Below are positions 35,950 through 43,879 of a stretch of DNA of 64,000 bases, piece after piece (position 1 is the first letter of the stretch; every line of letters starts with the position of its first letter). The DNA comes from Rhizobium sp. FKY42. GTDB taxonomy: Bacteria; Pseudomonadota; Alphaproteobacteria; Rhizobiales; Rhizobiaceae. Both the position numbers and the translations under genes were made by a program. The notes under the pieces are model-generated. The model made no database searches and had not been told where the DNA came from. It was given only the letters and a program-made list of their open reading frames with translations. The DNA lies in assembly GCF_005222835.1 (NCBI RefSeq), contig NZ_STGA01000003.1, positions 1-64,000 on the forward strand, in the 5' to 3' direction.

Positions 35950-37497
35950 TTAGCCGAGGGCAGCTTGCTGGTGCAGTAGTGCACGTCGGTCGAGCTTGTC
36001 GTGCCGCCCAAGGGGCAACGTATCGACCAACCGGAATTTCGAGGGACGCATCCATTCCGGCAGCCTATTCGTCACGGCTTTGCGGATTTCCGCATCAAGA
36101 GCCGAATGGTCCTCCTCGGTTGATGCCATGACCCAGGCGACGAGTTCGGCCCGGTCGATCTGCCCTGCCGTACAAGGGCAGAGCCGAACTTCTGCACGAA
36201 GAACACCGGGCACTTGGCAGATGGCATGGGTAATCTCCTGCGGCTCGATCCTGAAACCGCGCCACTTGATCTGATCATCCAGCCGTCCCGCGAAGTGCAA
36301 ACTGCCGCCATCATCTTTCCAGGCTCTGTCGCCTGTGCGGTAGAGCCTCTCCCCATGACGGACCTCGAACCTATCGACTCGATGGGCCTCGGGCCGAGCG
36401 CCCGGCACCGGGTGCGGCGGGCTCGCAAGTCCGACACCCATGAGACACAGTTCCCCAACGACATGGGGTGCCATTTCATGGCCGTCCTGATCGAGGACCA
36501 GCGCGACATGTCCCGGTAGGGCCACGCCAATCGGCACGTCGCCATACCGGCTCACATCTGCAAGTGTGTCAGACGTGAGCGGTTGAGCGGTCGAGTAGAC
36601 TGTATCTTCTGTCGGCCCGTAGAGATTCCAGACGCGTTTGGCACCAGCTGCAAATAGTTTCTGGACAAGGCCCGGCGGCGTCGCTTCTCCAGCCAGCAAG
36701 ATCTCCTCGATCCCGGTCATGTCGACGTCAAACCGCATGAGCGCTGCCATGGCGGAAGGAACGCCTGCGATGAGCGTTAGCTGGTTTCTGTCAGGGAGGT
36801 CCGCAAGCGAGAGAATGGACGGAACAAGTTCGAGACATCCACCTGCTGAAAGAGTAGCAAAGATTTCGAAGATCGAGACATCGAAGGAGAAAGGAGTCGA
36901 ACAGAGTGTTCGTTTCAGACCTGTCTGTCCAAACGTATCGAGAGCCCAATCCATCAGATTGGCAGCCGCTTCATGGTTGATCGCCACCCTCTTGGGCATA
37001 CCAGAAGAACCCGACGTAAAAATCGAGTAAGCCAGCGCTTCGGGTTCGGGTATCGCCCATTGGTCGATCGCACGCGATGTCTTCAGCTTGGATAGGAGAT
37101 GTGTTTCGATTTCCGCGTCGTAGCCGGGTTGCGAGACCTCGTCGACCAGAAGCATACGACAGCCGACATCATTGAGGCATCTGATGTTGCGCTCAATCGG
37201 GTTGCGCGGGTCCAGTGGCAACCAGTGAGCACCGCAGGCGAGGATCCCTAGCATCGCAGCGATTGCATCCGCAGTTCTGGAGGTGAGCAGTCCGACCCCT
37301 TCACCGTCAGTTATCCCCAGGCGCTGAAGGCCGCCAGCAATTTTCATTGCCTTATCCGCAAGGTCACCATAGCTGACGATCAGTCCGGGTGCTTTGATGG
37401 CGCTTATTGATCGCATCTCTGCGCTCAGGAAATGAGCGAAAATCCGCTGATGAAGGAAATATAATTTATCAGAGGCGCGATCTATATTACAATTCAT
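35950..37497 (-). CDS. Stand-alone NRPS adenylation enzyme (AmbB-like, without T and C domains)
   Basis: This 515-residue protein is a complete adenylation domain: SIFTSGSSGMPKRVAI (A3), FSFDVSIFEIF (A4), NLYGPTEDTV (A5), RLYRTGD (A7), GRLDDQIKWRGFRIEPQEI (A8) and the catalytic lysine in GRHDKLDR (A10). No carrier or condensation domain follows before the stop. The pocket residues read D-V-F-A-L-A-L-V-Y, a combination I cannot assign. It would have to load a carrier of the large NRPS in trans. It is the first gene of the minus-strand operon, beginning at ATG 37497 beside an AT-rich intergenic region. Confidence 0.88.
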   Translation of the reverse strand: MNCNIDRASDKLYFLHQRIFAHFLSAEMRSISAIKAPGLIVSYGDLADKAMKIAGGLQRLGITDGEGVGLLTSRTADAIAAMLGILACGAHWLPLDPRNPIERNIRCLNDVGCRMLLVDEVSQPGYDAEIETHLLSKLKTSRAIDQWAIPEPEALAYSIFTSGSSGMPKRVAINHEAAANLMDWALDTFGQTGLKRTLCSTPFSFDVSIFEIFATLSAGGCLELVPSILSLADLPDRNQLTLIAGVPSAMAALMRFDVDMTGIEEILLAGEATPPGLVQKLFAAGAKRVWNLYGPTEDTVYSTAQPLTSDTLADVSRYGDVPIGVALPGHVALVLDQDGHEMAPHVVGELCLMGVGLASPPHPVPGARPEAHRVDRFEVRHGERLYRTGDRAWKDDGGSLHFAGRLDDQIKWRGFRIEPQEITHAICQVPGVLRAEVRLCPCTAGQIDRAELVAWVMASTEEDHSALDAEIRKAVTNRLPEWMRPSKFRLVDTLPLGRHDKLDRRALLHQQAALG

Positions 37498-37677
37498 TTC
37501 AATATCTATAACCTAAATAATAATTTTATATATTTTTATATATAAAATATTTCCATATAAAGAATCTATAAAGTTATTTATATCAGAAGGGTGCAATTTC
37601 TACTTAGTTAAAATTTATAGTTGATTTCGCGTAGCTGTAGTCCCAAGGAGGCGTCTTGAAAAGCAGATTCATGTTGC
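37498..37677. promoter_or_regulatory. AT-rich divergent promoter region of the NRPS operon and MocR gene
   Basis: This gap is strikingly A+T-rich in a GC-rich window. It contains an inverted repeat ATTTTATATA (37523-37532) and TATATAAAAT (37539-37548), and must carry both divergent promoters. The composition is typical of horizontally acquired islands and of silencer-bound DNA. Within it, AAGGAGG at 37644-37650 precedes TTG 37656, which opens a 10-codon frame ending TAG at 37686-37688, overlapping the start of the MocR gene: a possible leader peptide. Confidence 0.6.
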
Positions 37678-39078
37678 GTGACACTTAGGGAGGATACCAT
37701 TCGCCTCGAATCTCCATGGATTCCTCGTCTGTCGGCGGGCGGTGGAAAGATACATGACCGTATCGCAACTGCTTTGGCGGAGGATATTGTCGAAGGCCTG
37801 GTGCCGGCAGGCGCTCGATTGCCTGCACACAGAGATTTGGCGTACCGACTCGGTGTCGGCGTCGGCTCGGTCTCTCGCGCCTATCTGGATTTGGAACGCA
37901 GAGGTTTGGTGCGGAGCGAGCATGGACGAGGAATGTTCGTATGCGTCCAGGCGGTTCGTGAACGCGGATATACGGATCTGTCTGTCAATATCCCGCCACC
38001 GGTGCTCGGTCATCAGATTCTTGTTGCAAGTTTCCAGGCGCTTGCTGGGGATATCACGGCAGAAGATTTCGGTCACTATCGGCCGGCGTCGGGTAATTCG
38101 GATGATCGGCGAATGATTGCCGGTTGGCTCCATCAGGTGGGCATCGATGCACCGATCGAGCGGATCTGCATCACAAACGGAGCACAACATGCATTATCAG
38201 TCGCATTTTATGCGGCGTGCGGCCCCGGTGGAACGTTGTTTACCGAGGAGGTGAGTTATCCAGGAGCCATCCAGGCGGCAAGATATCTCGGATGCAAGCT
38301 GGTCGGTTTGCCGATCGATGAACAGGGTCTTGTTCCGGCCTATCTCGATTCAGCACTTGCTGCGAGTGACCGGACCTCCAATCGGGTGATCTATGTAACT
38401 CCGACCCTGCACAATCCGACCACTGCGACGATGGAGATGGCACGACGCCAGGAGATTGTCGATGTGTGCCGGGCACATGATGTGTTGATCGTTGAAGACG
38501 ATGTCTATTCGCTTTTCACGCCACCTGACTGCAAGCCGCTGGTGACGTTGGCGCCGGAACGGGTTTTCTACATCAATGGCTTTTCAAAGATGGTTTCTCC
38601 AGGCCTGCGTGTCGGCATCATCGTTGCGCCGCTGGCCTTGGCGGACCGCACCCGTTCAGGTCTTCAAGCAACAACGTCGATGGCGTCACCAATCTTTTGC
38701 ATGCTCTTAAATTTCTGGTTACGGGAAGGGGTGATCGCCTCGGTACGTGCCACTGTTCGGGAGGAGGCTGAACAACGCGTTCGTCTTGCCCGTCACCATT
38801 TGCCGGATGCCTGTCTTCCACTCGAGGGCGGCAGTTTGCATGCATGGTTGCCAATGGCGCCTCTCGCCGCGGAACAAGTGGCAGAGCGCGCTGCGGCGTC
38901 AGGTGTTCTTGTCAGTCCGCCATCTGTTTTCATGGTGGATCGTCAACCAGCAAAGACGGGATTGAGGTTGTGCCTTGGTGCTCCTAAACGGTCGGAGCTG
39001 GACGCAGCGTTGGCGCTCTTGGCAAAGATCTCCGGCAAGCCTTTGGTCGTGACTTCGGAAAATTTTATCGGCGTCTAA
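37678..39078 (+). CDS. MocR/PdxR-type GntR regulator with aminotransferase-like domain
   Basis: This 466-residue protein has an N-terminal GntR winged helix (RLPAHRDLAYRLGVGVGSVS, RAYLDLERRGLV) joined to a fold-type I aminotransferase-like domain with the PLP lysine in NGFSKMVSPGLRVG (about residue 304). MocR regulators bind PLP or PLP adducts to sense amino acids. The first in-frame start is GTG 37678, and a short leader frame with a strong ribosome site overlaps it. It is divergent from the NRPS operon and probably controls it and the LysE exporter gene. Oxyvinylglycines inactivate PLP enzymes, so direct sensing of the product by this protein is an attractive inference. Confidence 0.9.
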   Translation: MTLREDTIRLESPWIPRLSAGGGKIHDRIATALAEDIVEGLVPAGARLPAHRDLAYRLGVGVGSVSRAYLDLERRGLVRSEHGRGMFVCVQAVRERGYTDLSVNIPPPVLGHQILVASFQALAGDITAEDFGHYRPASGNSDDRRMIAGWLHQVGIDAPIERICITNGAQHALSVAFYAACGPGGTLFTEEVSYPGAIQAARYLGCKLVGLPIDEQGLVPAYLDSALAASDRTSNRVIYVTPTLHNPTTATMEMARRQEIVDVCRAHDVLIVEDDVYSLFTPPDCKPLVTLAPERVFYINGFSKMVSPGLRVGIIVAPLALADRTRSGLQATTSMASPIFCMLLNFWLREGVIASVRATVREEAEQRVRLARHHLPDACLPLEGGSLHAWLPMAPLAAEQVAERAAASGVLVSPPSVFMVDRQPAKTGLRLCLGAPKRSELDAALALLAKISGKPLVVTSENFIGV

Positions 39079-39126
39079 CATGAAACGTATATCGATCGCT
39101 AACGCGGGTAGGCACACATCCTGAAG

Positions 39127-39138
39127 TGTATCGATACA
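39127..39138. promoter_or_regulatory. Perfect 12-bp palindrome upstream of the LysE gene
   Basis: TGTATCGATACA lies in the 140-base gap between the MocR gene and the LysE gene, about 80 bases before the LysE start. A palindrome of this size fits a dimeric regulator, and the MocR-type protein is the nearest candidate. I did not find the same sequence in the NRPS/MocR intergenic region. Confidence 0.35.
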
Positions 39139-39218
39139 TGATTGTGATTTACGGCAAGTGTCTCGATCGGTAACCAGAAGAAGTTACACGAAGCTTTCTT
39201 CAAGAGCGAGACATCGCG

Positions 39219-39812
39219 ATGCCAGATCAGTTTATCGCATTTGCGATCTATGCTTTTGTTACGTCAATAACTCCTGGGCCGAACAACACGATGCTGCTCG
39301 CTTCCGGTGTGAACTACGGCCTCGTACGATCCATTCCGCACATCATGGGCGTTTCCCTTGGTTTTGCACTGATGGTGTTGGTAATCGGGGCAGGTCTTGG
39401 AGAAATCTTTCTTGCCGTGCCGCAGGCGCAAACCGCCCTGCGCTGGATTGGTTGCCTTTATCTGCTATGGCTGGCTTGGAAACTTGCCACCTCCGGCCCG
39501 ATGGACAATGAAACGCAGGAGGCCCGCCCACCTCTGACGTTTGCAGAAGCTGCGTTGTTTCAATGGGTGAATCCGAAATGTTGGGTCATGGCGATGGGTG
39601 CGCTGACGACCTATTTGCCGGAAAGCGCCTCTTTGTGGAGCGTCGCCGTCCTCGCGCTTGCATTTGCACTCGTCAATGCCCCCAGTGTCGGCAGTTGGGC
39701 GGCATTTGGAACGATCCTGAGAGGTTGGCTATCTTCTCCTAAGCGTATGCGCGCCTTTAACATCGTCATGGCGCTACTGCTGGTTGCCTCTCTTCATTCG
39801 ATTATAAGCTGA
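39219..39812 (+). CDS. LysE/RhtB-family amino-acid exporter (AmbA-like)
   Basis: This 197-residue inner-membrane protein has six predicted helices and the LysE signature VTSITPGPNNTMLLASGVNY. Other segments are ALRWIGCLYLLWLAWKLATS and the QWVNPKCWVMAMGA loop after the cytoplasmic region. The family exports amino acids and analogues. Located next to the NRPS cluster's regulator, it is the likely exporter and self-protection gene for the product, as AmbA is for AMB. The role is inferred from context; family assignment is firm. Confidence 0.88.
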   Translation: MPDQFIAFAIYAFVTSITPGPNNTMLLASGVNYGLVRSIPHIMGVSLGFALMVLVIGAGLGEIFLAVPQAQTALRWIGCLYLLWLAWKLATSGPMDNETQEARPPLTFAEAALFQWVNPKCWVMAMGALTTYLPESASLWSVAVLALAFALVNAPSVGSWAAFGTILRGWLSSPKRMRAFNIVMALLLVASLHSIIS

Positions 39813-39886
39813 TCAGATTGTGTTGAGTCCTGTTACACTGCGCCGCAGGTGAGCTTGATGATCACGCGTTCGTTATCATCTCGCTT

Positions 39887-39912
39887 GTAACGAATGACCT
39901 CCCGTTCCCGAA
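39887..39912 (+). promoter_or_regulatory. SigF-type ECF promoter of the bufferin operon
   Basis: GTAACG (39887-39892) and CGAA (39909-39912) are separated by 16 bases, matching the GTAACC-N16-CGAA promoter known for the Caulobacter SigF regulon. It lies about 47 bases before the start of the bufferin precursor gene. A SigF-like sigma factor and its membrane anti-sigma partner are encoded at the end of the same operon, so autoregulation is expected. Confidence 0.6.
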
Positions 39913-39958
39913 TTGCCTGTGTGTCGCCCAATGCGGCATCACCAGCAACGGAGAACAT

Positions 39959-40276
39959 ATGATGTCGAAAGCCCCAATTAGCACTGTGCTGCTCGCCGGT
40001 GCAATCACCTCTGCACTATCGACGCTTGCAATCGCCGGTCCCCTTACCAAAGCGGAAGCCGACGCTGCCGTGGCGGCCAAGAAAGAAAAGTGCTTTGGCG
40101 TTTCGCTCAAAGGTCAGAATGATTGCGCAGCGGGTCCAGGCACCACCTGCCAAGGCAGTTCGACCAAGGACTTCCAGGGCAATGCATGGAAGTTTGTCCA
40201 GGGAGGCACCTGCACGTCGCTTCAGTTGCCCGGTGATCGCAAGGGCTCGCTGACGCCCTTGACACGCGACACCTGA
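39959..40276 (+). CDS. bufA1: Bufferin precursor BufA1 (DUF2282)
   Basis: This 105-residue exported peptide has a signal sequence ([17 protein letters not shown]) followed by the DUF2282 region with four cysteines (C45, C56, C64, C85) in [23 protein letters not shown] and GGTCTS. Bufferins are ribosomal peptides whose cysteines are converted to thiooxazoles by an MNIO enzyme and that bind copper in the periplasm. The downstream MNIO and DUF2063 genes are exactly the required maturation pair. GGAG lies six bases ahead of ATG 39959. Confidence 0.88.
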   Translation: MMSKAPISTVLLAGAITSALSTLAIAGPLTKAEADAAVAAKKEKCFGVSLKGQNDCAAGPGTTCQGSSTKDFQGNAWKFVQGGTCTSLQLPGDRKGSLTPLTRDT

Positions 40277-40304
40277 GTTCAAGCTGGTGGGAGCGGAGGG
40301 CCGA

Positions 40305-41231
40305 ATGGCCAGAACGCATTTGATACGGCAGCAGCCGGCCGGCAAGGCTGAAACTCTCCGCTTTACCCCTCTTCGTGTAGTCGGTCAGGCCGGTACGAGT
40401 TTCAAGCCGGAGCATTTTGCAGCCATCCTCGAGGATCCGCCGCAACAGGGGTTCTTCGAGGTCCATGCCGAAAACTACATGGGTGCTGGCGGTCCTGCGC
40501 ATGCGTCGCTGGAATCTATCCGGCGAGACTATCCTGTATCCATTCACGGAGTCTGCATGTCGCTGGGCGGGCCATCACCCTTGGACCCGCAGCATCTTGA
40601 GCGTTTCAGACTACTTGTTGAGCGTTACGAACCTGCGATGGTTTCTGAGCACCTCGCCTGGTCGACCCATGAGAATGTCTTCTTCAACGACCTGCTTCCA
40701 CTGCCTTACAATCTGACAACGCTTCTGCATGTCTGTGAGCATGTCGACCGGATGCAGGCCACGATAAAGCGACGGATTTTCCTGGAAAACCCATCAACCT
40801 ATGTCGCGTTCGAGCATTCGACGATGAGTGAAACCGATTTCCTCGCTGAAGTCGTCAAAAGAACCGGCTGCGGCCTCCTGCTCGACATCAACAATGTCTT
40901 TGTATCTGCGGCCAATCATCGTTTTTCACCCATGACCTATCTGGAATCCTTTCCGCTCGCTGCGGTCGAGCAGGTGCATCTGGCCGGTCACACGGAGCAG
41001 TTGGACAGTGAGGGCCAACCGGTGCTGATCGACAGTCACGACGGTCCCGTCTCCGATGCGGTCTGGCAACTCTACGAGACAATCATCAATCGTTGCGGTC
41101 CTGTTCCCACATTGATCGAATGGGATAGTGAAATCCCCGACTGGCCTGTGTTGCGCGCCGAAGCGCTTGCCGCTCAGCAAATTCTGGACCGTCATGGTGC
41201 GACAGGGCAGGTGCGTGATGCCGCAGAATAA
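40305..41231 (+). CDS. bufB1: MNIO-family peptide-modifying oxidase BufB (DUF692)
   Basis: This 308-residue multinuclear non-haem iron oxidative enzyme has a TIM-barrel with the metal-ligand motifs EVHAENYMG, SEHLAW, LLLDINNVFV, VHLAGH and LIEWD. In bufferin systems it turns precursor cysteines into thiooxazole heterocycles. ATG 40305 has GGAGG five bases ahead, and is preferred over GTG 40287, which overlaps that very site. Its end overlaps the next gene by 14 bases. Confidence 0.9.
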   Translation: MARTHLIRQQPAGKAETLRFTPLRVVGQAGTSFKPEHFAAILEDPPQQGFFEVHAENYMGAGGPAHASLESIRRDYPVSIHGVCMSLGGPSPLDPQHLERFRLLVERYEPAMVSEHLAWSTHENVFFNDLLPLPYNLTTLLHVCEHVDRMQATIKRRIFLENPSTYVAFEHSTMSETDFLAEVVKRTGCGLLLDINNVFVSAANHRFSPMTYLESFPLAAVEQVHLAGHTEQLDSEGQPVLIDSHDGPVSDAVWQLYETIINRCGPVPTLIEWDSEIPDWPVLRAEALAAQQILDRHGATGQVRDAAE

Positions 41232-42021
41232 CACTGTTCAGCTCTCGCAGTCGGGTCGGAAGCAGGCATTCCTGTTTTCGTCAGGCCTTCTCGCGCCAGA
41301 TTCCCCAATCCCCGCAGACCTGCGCTCCCCACATGGTACAGCGCTTGCGGACCGCTACAATATCTATCGCAACAATGTCACGGTCAGTCTGATCAACGCG
41401 GTAGCCTCCATTTTCCCCGCCGTACAGCGGATCACCGGTCCTGATTTCTTTCGCGCCATGGCACGCTTCTACATTCGCGCCAGACCGCCATCATCGCCGC
41501 TCCTCTTCGAATATGGCCGAGATTTTGCCGAGTTCATTGAAGCCTACGAATATGCTCAGACCATGCCATGGCTGCCGGATGTCGCACGTATCGAGCGGGC
41601 CTGGCTGGATGCCTATCACGCGGCCGATGCAGATGGGCTCGATCCTGCGGGATTGGCTGCTATCCCGCAAGAAAGGGTTGGCCTGATCCGCTTCACCATG
41701 CATCCTGCCACAAGGATCGTGCGCTCTCTCTATCCTGCCGTTTCGATTTTCTCTCAAAACCGGGCTGACGGCGAAGTCTTGCCGGTGGACGACAGGCCTG
41801 AAGACGCCCTGATTACGCGCAGCGGCAATCAGGTCCAAGTCAGGCTACTTGATACTGGTGCCGCCGAATTCCTGCTTGCCTTGTCTGACGGTGCGCAACT
41901 GCAGGATGCGGCACAGGTGGGGCTTGGCTTGAACCCCGGCCTCGATCTGGCGCAGCTTATAGCCGTCATGCTTGAGGCAAACGTATTTTCCTCCCTCGAA
42001 ATGGACCAAATCGATGACTGA
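41218..42021 (+). CDS. bufC1: MNIO partner protein BufC (DUF2063)
   Basis: This 267-residue protein carries the DUF2063 (HvfC/BufC) signature YNIYRNNVTVSLINAVASIF, PAVQRITGPDFFRAMARFYI and DVARIERAWLDAYHAAD. Such proteins recognise the precursor and deliver it to the MNIO enzyme. ATG 41218 overlaps the bufB end and excludes the much longer upstream frame. Its own end overlaps the DoxX gene by 8 bases, so the whole set is translated as one coupled unit. Confidence 0.88.
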   Translation: MPQNNTVQLSQSGRKQAFLFSSGLLAPDSPIPADLRSPHGTALADRYNIYRNNVTVSLINAVASIFPAVQRITGPDFFRAMARFYIRARPPSSPLLFEYGRDFAEFIEAYEYAQTMPWLPDVARIERAWLDAYHAADADGLDPAGLAAIPQERVGLIRFTMHPATRIVRSLYPAVSIFSQNRADGEVLPVDDRPEDALITRSGNQVQVRLLDTGAAEFLLALSDGAQLQDAAQVGLGLNPGLDLAQLIAVMLEANVFSSLEMDQIDD

Positions 42022-42517
42022 TATGACACGGACTGGAAACCGCTCAGCTGTCACCAGCCTGGGAAAAGCAACTGCGATTGCACTTTCACGCATTCAACGG
42101 CTGGCTCAACCGGATGTGGTCTCACTGATTGTTCGACTTGGTCTCGCAATTCCTTTCTGGAGGTCCGGGGTTCTGAAGTGGGATGGCTTCCTGCAACTCA
42201 GTGATACGGCGATAGACCTCTTCAGCCAGGAATTCATGCTCCATCTACCCGGAGGACCCTATCCCTATCCAATGCCTATGTTGATGGCGTTCCTGTCTGG
42301 ATGCGGTGAGGTCGTCTTCTCGGCGCTCCTCGTGGTCGGTCTGGCGACACGTTTTGCATCACTTGCTCTGCTGGCCATGACGCTTGTCATACAGATCACC
42401 GTTCCTGACGGCTGGCCAATCCACTTGACCTGGGCGGCCATGGCGCTTTGCCTTATGCGATTGGGAGCGGGTCGCGTCTCCCTTGATCACATCGTCTGCC
42501 GGACCGTGAAGCCGTAG
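42014..42517 (+). CDS. DoxX-family membrane protein of the bufferin operon
   Basis: This 167-residue protein has four predicted helices: VVSLIVRLGLAIPFWRSGVL, MLMAFLSGCGEVVFSALLVV, LALLAMTLVIQITV and HLTWAAMALCLMRLG. DoxX proteins accompany bufferin and other MNIO operons, presumably in a redox step. Starts at ATG 42014, inside the end of bufC. Confidence 0.85.
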   Translation: MTDMTRTGNRSAVTSLGKATAIALSRIQRLAQPDVVSLIVRLGLAIPFWRSGVLKWDGFLQLSDTAIDLFSQEFMLHLPGGPYPYPMPMLMAFLSGCGEVVFSALLVVGLATRFASLALLAMTLVIQITVPDGWPIHLTWAAMALCLMRLGAGRVSLDHIVCRTVKP

Positions 42518-42690
42518 AGATAAAGCTGGCTCACCGTGGACCATGCCCGAGCATACGATATGTTTCGAAGTCTATCTTGAACTCTTCCCTGCTTCACAGT
42601 TGAATGGGGAGCCATCAGGCCGTTCCGCAGAATCTCGAACTGCGCATCGTCTGGTGCGACGGGGCGGTGGATACCGGGTTTGAGGGGCGA

Positions 42691-43242
42691 ATGAATCAAT
42701 CGGCCCGTGAGGTGGAATGGGGAAACTGGCTGCGTCTGGCCGTGGATGGCGATGCCGTGGCCTATGATCGCTTTCTGCGAGCTGTGACGCCTTATCTGCG
42801 TTCCATGGCCCGTAAGCGTTGCAATATGCTGGGCGTGTCAGCGGGTGAGGCGGAGGACGTTGTTCAAGAGGTTTTGCTGGCAGTTCATCTCAAGCGCGCT
42901 ACATGGGACACATCGCGTCCTATCGGGCCATGGCTATCGACCATTGTCCGGAACAAAATGATCGACAGCTTTCGCAAGCGCGGCAGGCATATCAGTGTTC
43001 CGATCGATGACGTGATGGAAACGCTACAGGCTGAAGATCGTCGATCGGGGCTGGAACCGGTCGACCTGGAGAAGATGCTCGCTGGATTGCGTGATCCACA
43101 ACGCGAAATCGTTCGTTCCATCTCCGTGAGCGGCGATGGCATTCGGGAAACTGCGGAACGCCTCAAAATGTCAGAGGGCGCCGTGCGGGTCGTGCTGCAT
43201 CGAGCACTTAAAGGGCTGGCGATGCTCTACAGGAGTGAATAG
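42691..43242 (+). CDS. ECF sigma factor (SigF-like)
   Basis: This 183-residue sigma factor has region 2 (YLRSMARKRCNMLGVSAGEA, EDVVQEVLLAVHLKRATWD, PWLSTIVRNKMIDSFRKRGR) and region 4 (REIVRSISVSGDGIRETAER, LKMSEGAVRVVLHRAL). ATG 42691 follows GAGGGGCGA. Its partner is the DUF1109 protein two bases downstream. In Caulobacter the equivalent SigF/NrsF pair switches on the bufferin genes under copper, cadmium or chromate stress; the SigF-like promoter before bufA1 supports the same logic here. Confidence 0.88.
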   Translation: MNQSAREVEWGNWLRLAVDGDAVAYDRFLRAVTPYLRSMARKRCNMLGVSAGEAEDVVQEVLLAVHLKRATWDTSRPIGPWLSTIVRNKMIDSFRKRGRHISVPIDDVMETLQAEDRRSGLEPVDLEKMLAGLRDPQREIVRSISVSGDGIRETAERLKMSEGAVRVVLHRALKGLAMLYRSE

Positions 43243-43243
43243 C

Positions 43244-43879
43244 GTGCAGACAGATGACCTCATCAAGCTTATGACACAGGATGCGCGCGTCAGGCATCGC
43301 TTCAATCCCGTATTCGCAGTCGCAGTCATCGGCGGACTTCTGATGTCTGTGTTGCTGCTGATCGGTACCATCGGCTTGCGTCCCGATCTCGCGCAAGCGA
43401 TCCAGACCCCTCGCGTTGCATTCAAGATCGGTCTTATGTTCATTCTGGCTGCGACCTGCACGCGGATCGCCCTATGTATCGGAAAGCCGGGAGTATCGCT
43501 CAAGCCAGCTCTCGCAATTCTTGCCGTGCCAGTCCTCCTGCTTGTCTCGGGGATTGTTCTGGAGTTGAGAAGCGTTGCCTCTGGAGAATGGGCAGCAAGG
43601 CTCATAGGTCAAAATCCCGGCTTCTGCCTGCTGTTCCTTCCACTTCTTTCGCTCGCTCCACTGGCCCTCATGTTCGCTGCGCTGAAGCAGGCAGCACCTG
43701 GGAGCCCGTCAATGGCCGGTGCCGCCGCGGGGTTTGCGTCCGGTGCAATTGCCGGGAGTGTTTATGCATTGCATTGTCCTGACGACAGTCCGCTGTTTGT
43801 GGCGACGTGGTATTTCATCGGAATAACCTTGGTGGCCTTTGGTGGCTGGCTGCTCGGTGGACGAATGCTTAGGTGGTAG
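43244..43879 (+). CDS. NrsF-like membrane anti-sigma factor (DUF1109)
   Basis: This 211-residue protein has six predicted helices and the DUF1109 landmarks TDDLIKLMTQDARV, PGFCLLFLPLLSLAPLALMF and SVYALHCPDDSPLFVATWY. The cysteines in these two segments correspond to the pair needed for stress sensing by NrsF. It starts at GTG 43244, two bases after the sigma factor stop, with CAGGAG upstream. It should hold the sigma factor at the membrane until metal or thiol stress. Confidence 0.85.
   Translation: MQTDDLIKLMTQDARVRHRFNPVFAVAVIGGLLMSVLLLIGTIGLRPDLAQAIQTPRVAFKIGLMFILAATCTRIALCIGKPGVSLKPALAILAVPVLLLVSGIVLELRSVASGEWAARLIGQNPGFCLLFLPLLSLAPLALMFAALKQAAPGSPSMAGAAAGFASGAIAGSVYALHCPDDSPLFVATWYFIGITLVAFGGWLLGGRMLRW

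Noticed and set aside
35903..36055. Upstream extension of the first oxygenase to ATG 36055
   Set aside because: It would overlap the adenylation gene, whereas GTG 35902 has a strong AGGAGGAGA and gives the same metal-ligand numbering as its paralogue.
26339..37497. Siderophore NRPS interpretation (SyrP-like oxygenases, formyltransferase)
   Set aside because: No ornithine/lysine monooxygenase, no TonB receptor and no iron transporter are present, while gene order and the glutamate-like code fit an amb-type cluster.
40287..40304. GTG 40287 as start of bufB
   Set aside because: It overlies the GGAGG that serves ATG 40305.
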